Positions 48,501 to 60,500 of a stretch of 64,000 nucleotides of DNA are shown here, in pieces; positions within the stretch are counted from its first letter, which is position 1; every line of letters begins with the position of its first letter. The stretch comes from Membranipora membranacea (taxonomy: Eukaryota > Bryozoa > Gymnolaemata > Cheilostomatida > Membraniporidae), in assembly GCA_914767715.1 (NCBI GenBank), contig OU612069.1, positions 2,294,001-2,358,000 on the forward strand, read 5' to 3'. The translations under genes were made by a program, and so were the position numbers. The notes below the pieces were generated by a model, which made no database searches, was not told where the DNA came from, and saw nothing but the letters and a program-made list of their open reading frames with translations.

Positions 48501-51500
48501 AATACTTCCGTTCCTAAATGAAAAAGGAAATTATGTAATGTAAAGTTGCTTACACATGAGCGGGGGGGGGGGGGGCAATTTCTAACACTATAGCACTCTG
48601 TAACAATATTGCATAACTACTGCAGAACTAGCTGCCTGACTGCATTGGTCTTTCAAAAGTCTTTATGAAATGCCCTTCAGTTAAGTGCTACAAATATCAA
48701 ATACCATGAGAGAAGTTGTTAAAAAAACGGAACTCTGAGCAAATTCAAATGTTGCTCAAGGGAAACAGATAATCGATTAAGCACAGAACAGGCTGCATAG
48801 ACAAAATTATCGCAAACTTACCGGTTTTCAAGGGAGACAATTTCTGCAGCGGAAGAGAATTATTGCTTAAATCACTGCATGCCAATTGCGATATCAGTCA
48901 CTCAGCAGATAGCAGAGTATTGCAGGAATTTGTGTGCATAAGTGGAAGAGAACTTTTATAAAATGTGACACTCTTTCGGCTAGTCTTGCTTTGTTTTGTG
49001 ATGGTTTAGCGTGAGCTTTTTGCCCTACACCAAAAAAGTGAACCAGCAGCACCCACATTAAGGCATCTTGAACCATTAAGTTCAAAGCTGCGCAGCCCCG
49101 TAACATAATGCAGAGGTTCTTGGGCAGGGTTCCTTGGGCTGTCTTCGGCCACATAGTTCTTGGTCATACAGTTAATCGGGCGGTCGCCATTCTAGTCTTT
49201 GACTACCTGATCGCTCCGCTGTCATCATTTTTTTTTAGAAGAACCTTTTATTACAAATAAACACAAACAGAAACCGGAAAAAAAAAAAGAAAAAAAAATC
49301 CATAGCACCCCGAGTCCAAAGGCTACCAGCAATCCCAAGAACCATCCTCAGACTGAGTGTATACAGCTTGTTTGTTAGGGGGACTGGGGAGATAATAATA
49401 GGGGGAACATAAATCATTATGAGCTGACACACATAAGCAGCTTAGCGAATCAGAATTGCTGACCTAAACAAAGTTACATATCAATTGTGAGAAAAACTAA
49501 ACCTGTGCTTTACTCTGTCCGACTTTATTTGTTTGGGTTGGTGATCTACACTCCCAATCAGAACAAAGTCGTGAGAGTAGAGCCTGGCAATGTTGTCTAG
49601 TTCAAGATTTATATGGAAACAGACAGGGCATGCGAAAAATTTCTTTACTTGAACGAGTAAACATAAATTCAAAGAGATGGCAAGTCTTGAATCACTTTGC
49701 TTATATCAAATTTGGACATTGATGGTGATTATGTGTTAAGTTTGGCATGCCCTGTCTTATCTAAAGTTAAATTAAATTTTGAAACATTAAGTTAAATGCG
49801 GACTTACGAAAAACCAGTGACATTACATCCTTGATAATCCCCATCGTACTCTGCCGTCGAGTTTGTGTTTGTAAAAAGAGTGTCCATCTAAAACATAAAA
49901 AAAAAGAGGCATGTTTATGATACAGCTTGTGAAAAGTTACATAAGTTGTTGCCAAATACGCATGGATTGATATTACTCGGCGGTTATATTTTATTGTGTT
50001 CAACTCAATCCAGCTCAATTGTTAGGCTAGATAAAAAGATAGATTAGATAATAATTTGAAGTTGCCATCCCCTTGACATTGATGGCATAACTCCAAATAA
50101 ATGGTACCTTCGAACATCATTTATGATTGCAGCAGGGCGTTTGGGATAAAACCCAAACTCCCTGATTGCAGCAAGTAGTTTTGGACAACTTCCCTGATAA
50201 AAATATGAAAAGTCAGTATCAAGATTTATTTGAAGTGAAATAGAATCAATCAGGAAATCATATTTTCTGATTATCTTCTTCGTCATCTCGATTGAAAGTT
50301 TTTGGTTTTTTTTTCCTTTTTTTTGTTTTCTTGGAAGGCTGATTTTGTAAAACATTCTCATCGAATGAAAATTATTCCAATAAAGTTAAAAAATTAAATA
50401 AAAATATCACAGAAACAGGAATGACATCGTTACCAAATGTTTGACACCTTGGCATTATGATGCAAGTGTCAATGAAATACAAGAGGGTTTTTCAATGAAG
50501 CTAACTCATGACCAAATCTGTTTGATTATGAAGTGAGCAACTTTTGATCAGGGCTGACAGGACTGGCTCACACAGCAAGGAGTGATTATGCAATGAAGGA
50601 TGCAGTTTATATTTGAAATACCCCCCCCCCCCCCGGCCTATATCTTTATATTCCTCGACGACGGCAATGAGGGAAAATTTGCACTAAATTCAATACTAAA
50701 TCATATTCTTGGGGATGGGGGAGGGAAAGTGCTATGAGACTATTCAACGCAGAGAAAAATCATTGATGTTAGAAGGATGAGTATGTGCCATCAGTATAGC
50801 TGGCAGTGTTGATGTGATTCTGGAAGTTGTCCGAGTTTGAGGTGTGAATGTTTTGTGAAAGTTGTAAGTTGATATTGATCTGATTGTTGTGGAGTGTGGG
50901 TAGGGAGAAGCCATGGTGAGTCCCTCAAGACGAGAGCAGGAATCAGACTTGGGATGCTAGATAGCTATGGGTGTTAGAATTTGCGCTGTCTAAGCTCCAC
51001 ATACAATTTTACAGATTTATATATTATAAAATTAAAATTAATAAATATATGTATAAAACTTACAGAGCCACAGAATCGTCTACTCAGATTCTGAGATTTA
51101 GGTGTCTGCAGGTCATCAAGATCGTCCTCATATATCTCACTAGTAATTCTCATCGCTCCGTCAAAAGTCAGCGCTGTCAAGGGGGTAAACAGAAGAATAA
51201 AATTAAATAATAAATGCATTATTATATGATAAAAATAATAAAATAACATTCATTACCATATAAAGCGAAATAATGTATCATATAGGATTATATTTTAATT
51301 TGAAAGGAATTTCTGTGTTTCACAGATGCCTGACAGTTAATTAATGATAATATTCATATTCTAGGTATAAAAGTGTTAGCAGGATTCAGCAGAGTCAACA
51401 AGGTAGAGCATATGATTCTATAATTTTATTTACAATAATAATGAGTGATAACTAAATAATTAAATAAATGTTAACATATAATTGATAAGACAGAATTTAA

Positions 51501-54500
51501 GCATCATTAGCAAATTTGTGATGCTTCCCAAAGGACAAATAGATTTTACACACCTCCCCATCTAAGACAAAAAATCTTTCCTCCTTTTTGAGACCCTCAT
51601 CTCCTGTTAGAGTGTAAGACAGATTTTGCTGCCTAAATGGCAAAGTTATTAATACATAAAATATACAGCTTTACCAAAAGTTCTATAAAACCATCTTGTC
51701 TCCCTTGTGACATCATATATCAAAGAGTTTTATTTTGTGCCGAGGGAGCAGACCAGTAGAGGTGTGGCTTAGAACTACTCTACTGACTTCCAGCAAAATA
51801 TGGGGGACCAACTAGAAAACAAATTTCTGACAAAAGAAGATGTGGGCTAGGAAGACAGTAGATTTATTTAGACCCCTGAGAGTGAATTCAAAAGAACTAC
51901 GATCGTTAAAAACACAGGGAGATGATGCTTGCTGTTTTAATTCCCTACAAACAAGCTGCGAGGGTCGGGGGGGGGGGGGGCTATAACAGATCTTGGACAA
52001 ACAGCTTCGCTTCAATCACAGGTATTTTTCTCACAAAAAATGAACTACGCGCATCACCTTAAAATGTCAAAAAGTTGACGCAACAAAACACAGCGTACAG
52101 TGTAACAGTATCATCTAATTAAGAGGATATTTGTTGAACGGTTTCGATACATTGGTCAGTTACGTATGATCAAACATGTGTAATCAAAGTGATTAAAACA
52201 GGCGGCACAAAGTTTACACACATTAGTCTTATCCGAACAAGATTACCACTCTATTTTGTTTGCTAGATGATAATTTCTCGAACATCAATGTCTTAATGGT
52301 TTTCGGTAGATCTGACAGATGATCAGAAAATGAGGGTGAGTATAGTACGCCCCTTACTCACACACTGATAGTGTGTGCACTAAGGCTAGGCGACAGGTTT
52401 AGATAGAATGATGAAAGGTTTTTTGGGTGTAACTCTATTTCAGATAACAATTTGATTGCATTTTGATGAATTTACAAACAAAATATCAATATCACTCTCA
52501 GTGCAACATCCTAGTAGTTACAGATCAGAGTTAGCAAGTGATTTACAAACTCAACATGCCACCAAAAGATTTAGAGATCAATATGCAGCAATTGTGTCAC
52601 AAATTGACGATCTTTCTAATTTGTAAAAGCAAATACTACCGTAAGAATATTCTGCAAAAAAGGATTGCCCTAACAACATTCAACCAGAGACCACAGATAT
52701 ATCTATCTATAGAGTCTTTGATTCCAAGTTATCCTATGTTGGACCAAAATCAGGCCTGTATAAAGTTATTTTAAACTCATCCCGAATTGATTTTTTTTGC
52801 ATCTTTCGCCTATTCAATAATAAAGTTTTATGCTTTCTCGGCTCGTGATCCACAAGAGAGTTTATATTTATAAATAACTCGGCTGGGAGGGAGCGTACAA
52901 GTTACACATTAACCAGGGTGTAACGAGAACCGCCCATAACATAACAGTTACACCGAATAATTAGTTATGTAGTAAGAGCATTAGAGCTGTACCAACAACA
53001 CCATATTGGCACGAGTTCAACTTTCGATATCATAAAAAATTGCTACTATTTTTTATTAATTTCAATAAGTTTGTTCATCTGGCAAGGTATGGGCCATCAA
53101 CTCAATAACCAGCAATCTCCAAAGGGATGCGTGCTGATTTTCGGTGATATTGGCGCAGCCCTACATTCCGTTTTGCTCTCGTGCGTTTGTCGACTAATCA
53201 AGATTACAAAACATTATAACTTTTTACTGCAGGGAGCAGACAAATATCAAACAATATCATCACATGTTTACATTGTGTTTAATACTAATATAACAAGGTT
53301 TAAGTGATGGGGAGCAAGTAAAACAACATGACTAATATTTAATCAAATTTTATGACGATTTTGGAGAACAGCTCATCCAAAGGAAACCTGTCTTCAGTTT
53401 AAACTGACTGGTGATTTTGCAAAGTCTGAACCTAATAAGACTCAAACTACATGATGTAGCATAGTGTTGGCCTGACATAAAGCAATTAAAATTCATTTAA
53501 TTAAGGATGTCTATGGACGCAAACGAACAAAAAATTTAAACTGACCCGTGACATCTCTAAAGATCGAGGCTTCTGACATATCAGGACGGAATCTGGAAGG
53601 AATCCAGTACTTTCTTAGACAAGGATAAAAGTTGTTCTGCGGATGAGTGAGGGGTCAGTATATTAATTAAGATTCAGATGAATTTTAGCCTGTTGTAGTG
53701 TCACTGCCACTTTTTTATGTAATCTCTATGCTAAATGGTTTGAAACAATGTAAAAGGTGCAGGTCCTTACTTTTGGTAAAGGTACTGGGATTTAGGGCAA
53801 GGATGACAGTCATGATCATCCCTATTGGGAGCACTTAGCAGTACTGTCAACTACTCGCATCCCAACTCTCTATCAGCATGAATTCAACCCCCCCTCTACC
53901 CACCCCACTATTACTAGGATTTATGATTTTAACCCCTTTAGGGTAGGTCTGATCTACTGCCCGTTTTAATTTGTAAGCGGAATTTAATTGGATTGTATCA
54001 TCGAATGGCTTAAAGGATACTTATTACTTACTTATATTTTGTGTTGTTGGAGGGGCGATCGATGTGGTAGTTGTCCCTCCAGCAATTCCGGTAGAGACTG
54101 TAACAGAATGTAGATAACATAGAAATTAGACAAGGTCACTGTCAAACATCAACACAACACTAAACCGCCAAAAAAGGCAATCTGATGCCTCATTGCCGGG
54201 TGAGTGATACCGTTGAGAGACCATTAATCCAAAATTCGAAATCCTTTCTTAAAAAACGATTTGGGAATCTTGATTTATTCTAATTGAAAAGGGTTCCCAG
54301 AATCTAGTTTTCAAGTATCTGTGCTATGAACAACACTATAACTATCAAGATCATATCAATTTCCAATCAACCATCAAAATTTGATATCCCCAAATTTATG
54401 GAAAAGGGTGTCCATCTCCTAAAAAATTTGCATGAATATTTCGATATTTTGCATTTAAGAAAAAGTGGAAGTGCAGAAATCCATCCAAGACCCGTCGGTC

Positions 54501-57500
54501 AGAAATAGTGCTGGTCCAAAGAAGAATTCACAGAAACTGACAGCCACCAGATTTATATAGAAACACCATTGTCACCTCTGAACAGTCACCAAACTCAATT
54601 ACCATATTAGTCGTCCATATGACACTGCAAACCTCACAGTGCATCACATTAGCATTAATATAGCGATCCCACCCATTGTGTCACACAGCTGAAATACTGT
54701 AATATGTGGATATTCCGGTTTTACTACCATGCGTGCACGCTCAGTTTTGTTTATATTTTGATTTCACTCTCTGTTGAGCTGAGTTTTCCGAATGATGAGA
54801 AGAAAGTAAAGGGTACGGTGGTCAAATTTTGAATCTTGCATGGAAACGTCTCTGTATATTCACATTGTAGGTGTAAGGTTAAAGCATTAAATTCCAATAT
54901 TTAATTTAATCTTTGAAAGTCTTGAATTATTCTACCCTACAGAATTGGGCTCCGGGTTGACAAAAGAAACACCCAAACAAGTGGATTTCATTCAGCTGCA
55001 GGTTGGTTGAGAGTAAAAAAACGCTTAGAATTTTTTGTATATTTTGACATTTAACCGACATTTTTATATACTATTATGCAGGGATAAAATAAGTAATCCA
55101 CAACGGATATTGGATTCACCTTAACTAAATTCAATTAACGTAATCCTTTAATACTTTAATCACAGACTCTAACATGTCAAATATACCTCTGTAATAAATC
55201 TCAAGATTCTCACAAAACTCAAATTGTATGGCCTGTTAACTTGAATCAAATTATTAAATTTTGTTTCTCTGTTTTAAAGCTCCAATACAGAGGGAAAGAG
55301 GAAGTTTGTTACTGAACAAGCATTTCTCTTTTAGTATTTTACGAGTGGCAAAATTAGGGGTGATTCGGCGGGATGTTGACTCACATTAGTTGTCAAAGAG
55401 TGATAAAGGCCAAAAACTTCCAAATAAACTCATTCCTGATGTAATTTTAAAAAAAAGATCATAATTGCACAAGTTCACGACTACTGTTGTAATCTAACCA
55501 AAATATTCATGTATTTAGCCATAATTATTGATCAAAACATAACTTCACTTACCTATAGTCGGAGTAGGAGTAGGAGTCGGAGTCGGAGTCGAAGTTGTTA
55601 CTTTATCCCCTAGAAACAACACGCCCAATGCGGTACCACCTCCAATCAGCACTACCGTCACAAATATAGACACGATTATACAGATCTTTTTGCGACGGTT
55701 CTGACGCTGTCGTCTTAGCTCCGCCTTGACCCAAGGCGGATCCTCGACTTCTAGCTGTTCGAGAGGTTGTCCATCGGCTGTCACTCGACCTTCACCTTCA
55801 ACATATATAACACAACATATAGAATATCCATAAAATTCTAAACTTCCCAAAGCCCAATACATGTTATAGTCAGGCAATTACTTATGATAAAGTTTTGTCA
55901 GATTTTCACGGTAAAAAAATTCAACTCTACTCTCTTTAAGCTCTACTTGGCATGAATTATTGATTGTGGAAAAAGTGCCTCCCATAATGGAAAGTAACAT
56001 TGGCACAATGTCTTAGGGTAGCTTTTAAGAAAATAGTTGAGCTGTCCGTCTGGTCTGCAATGAAAACAGTTGACTATGTGAAGAGAACCTCTAGTTTAAA
56101 TGTGATGACTATGATTGCCCATTTTATTTGTGACTTTAGGTAGTGTTATGTTATGAACATAAAATTCTGCGAAGTATTGCGTTAACTTATTAGCAGAGGT
56201 CAATGCGACCTTGCAATACTTTACGATGTTATGTTTGCAGTTGAAAAATGTTGCTCTATCAATCTAGTCAGAGGTGGGAGGAGTGAACCTGAACTTTACT
56301 TCCAAACAAATAATATAATGAATATATAATAAGTATATAATATCTGTCTATGAAGGTAGCTAAATAATAGCACAAGTAGTAGATTTGTAGACATGACATA
56401 GACATGTACACTAGTAGAACAATGAATAGTTACCGGGAGGTAAGTTTCTATGTCTGTGAGAATCTGTAGAGATCACTGGGCTAGCGTGAGTTATTATATC
56501 AAAATCTGAAAGACATCAATATATATGGATATAAATTGAACGAATCAACAGGAATTTTCATTGGAATAATATGTGCATTTTCTACAGGTAAAGTATGGAT
56601 GAACTTCTCTTCGATTGACCAATACCTAGACAAACTTTTAAATTATTACATGGCCTTAGATAGTTTGTTTTGAGCACTTTTTCTGGTCACCTAAATGGCC
56701 AATACAATTAGACAGTGCAGGGAACAGGTTGACTGATTTGATACCAAAGATGGGATTAACGGATGAGCCGATAATTGCAATATTTTTAAAGTTATCTCCC
56801 CTGTCAATTTCTTTACAGCACACGGATACCGAAAGCAGACAACAACCTAAATAAATAAATAAATTAATTAAATTTTAAATCCCTAGAAGCCTGTGATGTT
56901 CCTCTGGTGGCAGGTTGGGATAAGGCTGACAAATTACCTGCGGATTAGGGCGTATCAGAAAGAGGATAATCCCTTCTCAGCCTTATTCTATCCATGCTCA
57001 ATCGCTTTGTTTGGGGCGTAAGAGTGTTATGGAATTTTACAACCGAGTTAAAATAAGTGGAATCAGTCATGAAACTTGTGATATGTTTCGGCCTTGCCGG
57101 GTTGGGTGTGTCCCCATCCAGTGCCAGTGTTCACACGCCGCACCCAGATGCTATTCCATATGAATTATTAGCAATAAAATAAAAAACAACCCCAACCTCA
57201 GGCGCGTTGACAGGTTACATCTCACTGTCATAAAAATCTCAAGTTGAATTAAATTAATTCTGGGAAAACAAAGATAACACCTGTCTATATGACCACCTCA
57301 TCCTCTTAATTTTTACTCCGAGCAATCCATGATCTGTGTTAAGGTTATGACACCAACATTCACTGAAATTGACATTTATATATTGTTGGAAGGCTTATCG
57401 AATTCTGATTCTGGAAATATAGGCTTCAGCACAATGCCATGACATGACATCATGCTAAAACCAATTTTCAGACTCAGAGTTCAGTTAGCTTTTCAACAAT

Positions 57501-60500
57501 ATATAAAATGTCCAATTCAGTCAAAGTTTGTATAATAACATAAGCGAAGCCTGTGAGCAAAAATCATGGGAGTAGCAGCAATAAGTACAACCTCAGGACG
57601 TAATACATACCATCAAAGGCGGTATCCTCGACTCGACTGTTTCTCCTTGAGACCGTTGGACTGTAGCCCCGTGACGACCGCCTCTTCTTAGGCAGGTATC
57701 TGTTGTGACTAATAATAGGGCTATGACTACCCTCCCTACTACCGTCTCTGTTATGTTTGTTATGGCGGTTGGACCCTGAGTTTGTGGTAGCTGGGTACTG
57801 AGTCCGAGGCAGCTTGCCCAGTGTGGATGAGTCTCGACCGCTCGAGCCCGACGGGCCAGCGGGTTCGAGTCTATGAATGAGTGAGTTATTATCTCTGTGT
57901 AAGTTAGAGTCACCGGCTATCGTATGCACCGAGCCTCGATGTCTGTTTGTCTCACAGACTTCTTTGTGATGGCGCTCTGAGGTTCGGTGTACATTATTAC
58001 GTGGATAGTCTCTGTTGAACATAGGTTTGAAGAATCCTCCGAGCGTCGAGCGACTGCCCGCCTGGTGGTCGTCTATGTCAAGTAATTGTGGTAAGGGGTG
58101 CAGGTGGAAGTCCTCTTCAGCTGTTTGACAAATTTAAAACAATAGGGGTGAATCACATCAATGGGTGAACACTATTGAAATTTTTAAAACCTCAATAACA
58201 CAGGTAAATGGTCATTCTTATTAATCATTCAGTTTTTGACCAACTCCTTAAACCAGATTTTGATGGTGCGTTATCTTGACCAGTCTACTGGGTGATAATG
58301 GTTGCCTTATAGTAGGGAGTAAACTAACAACCATTGTCACAAAGTAAATTAATCACTCCACACACCTAATGCGCCGACAGACAACCCCGAAAAATTAATG
58401 ACTATAAGAAACATTCATACTGTAAAGCCTCTCCTATCAGGGCATCTGTTTATATCTAGGCCAAAAATGTTTCATTATGAAAATTGAAACTAGTGTATGA
58501 CCAAAATGAAGATACAAGCGCTGTGTGCCTATAAGAAGTAGGTTTTTACTATCTCCAAAAACAAGAGTAACTTACTGTTGTTGTCGTCAGCACCTTCACT
58601 GGTAGATTTAAATAACTCATCAGATATTGTACTACTAGCATCATCAATATAAGCACCATTATAAACTCCCGTCCCACTTCTGACACCATTGGTATGAATA
58701 CCATGAGGTCCCTCAGATTCAGACTCACTACTACTGTCTACAAAGTAGTCGTTACTCCTACTGTTCTGACTAGCGCCTGTTGAAATAGAAAATTGTTGCT
58801 CTCGTCAAACAAGTTAATCACAAAAATATTATGAACAACCACATGTAATAAGATGGCAACGATCATTATGACAAAAGCCATAGCATTGAAGCTTACATTT
58901 CTACATAAATCACAGGCATATATTTATCATTAACATGTACAATGTTTTCAATGTAAATTCTAACAAATGTAAGAGGCCTTTTAATGGAGCTTGGCGATAT
59001 AATGGTGGCCCTGTGTAGTTATACGATTGTCGATACAACTCACCAATATGGACATAGTTGTCCCCACCTATGACAGCGGCTGTAGGGCCGTTCCTGTATT
59101 TGTGTTTCTGCTGACGAGGAAGACTAGAAGTGATAAAGCTTGGGTTCCTAATAATACCATTCTCTTCATCTGAAATTCAGCATAATAATATTATATTCTT
59201 AGCAAAATATTGCACTACCATCGAGTAAAATTACGAAAAAAAGGGAAAGACGAAAATTTCTACAACTCTCAGGTAGCTTTCAGCTACTTAGCTACCAACA
59301 TAATTATGCTTGTTTGTAATAATGATGGTTTCCCTCTTGAGTTGGAGACATTATTAAACAATGAAAAGGTTCACTAATCTAAAATCTAATTTCCAATAAA
59401 TAGTGCTGTGGTTGATACATAGAGAACTTTAATGTTTATGAATAGGACAAATGCCAAATTTGCATGAACTTGAAAATGAAGGTCAATTTTTCGCAGTTTT
59501 GTAACTTATTTTTTAGCAGTTTTGAAAACAAACATTGACACCTCTTAAACGCATTGCTCTGTGAATTATCAGATAAGGTGAGATTAGCCTACTATAGACA
59601 GTTTTCTGAGCTATGATTTAGGCCTCAATTCGGAGTTGTCCTCTCTCCAGTTTGGTACTTTTAACCCACGCCGCATAGGAAAAACGTGCTGAAAAGAGGG
59701 TTATCTTGATAACCGCTTATAATAGGATAAAAATTATTTTTGATTCAGAATCTGCAGCATTGAAAACTCATATGGACATAGTTTGGGAAATAATTTTAGT
59801 ACTTGGATAGTCAATTATAGCATTTTCTGCCAGTTTTGCGGACAATTTGGCAGAATTTTTCATGAGTTCCGTCACTAAAATTAAGATTTATCAACATTCG
59901 AAGCCTCCAATGATTTGGGCACTCTGTCTCACAGGGTTTTCAATGGTGCAGACTCTGAATCACAAACTCATTTTTATCCTAACATAACCGGTTTCAAGAT
60001 AACCCTCTTTTAGCAGGTTTTTCCTATGCGGCGTGGGCTAAAAGTACCAAACTGGCGAGAGGACAACTCCGAATTGAGGCATAAATAAGAGCTCAGAAAA
60101 CTGTCTATTGACAGCAAGCTGTAGGGATGGATTGGTACTAAGTACACAATGAGTAGGCCTAAATTACGTTTTGGAGGAGAGACAACTTTATTAATTACCT
60201 GGAGACTGAATGGCCACGTCTCCCCGTAGAATGGCCTTCTCAAATACATCCCTGAGACTCTTACTGTGTGCACCTTTGTGATAGGACGGCTCAGAGAGCT
60301 GCTCTGAATGTGGCCTCACAAATCTACAAACAGACGAGCATTCTATAGGCTATATTACCCGCTCTTACCTCAAGGTTCCTGTAACTGCAGAAATGCACCC
60401 TGCAGAGGCTTTATGACCATCTATTAATTTGTTGGCTACAAAGTTACGCACATTATAATATTTTCTATTGTGTCAGTAAAATCAAAACTTCATTTTAGGT

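Larger units (their letters stand above)
43459..49807 (-). other. mucin gene: non-coding stretches between the alternative exons
   Basis: Apart from the two alternative last exons (45217-46345 and 47604-48513), this interval holds no recognised coding sequence. It has poly(G) runs at about 44405 and 48561 and AT-rich stretches with trinucleotide repeats near 47100-47170. It also has a short sequence around 49170-49225 that loosely resembles 2085-2135. Confidence 0.5.

Noticed and set aside
50044-50361. 105-residue minus-strand frame near the SEA exons
   Set aside because: No SEA or mucin features and no matching splice sites; it would break the phase between 51064 and 49887.
57593-57913. Second minus-strand frame over the large mucin tail exon
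   Set aside because: Shadow of 58120-57611, whose phases fit both neighbours.
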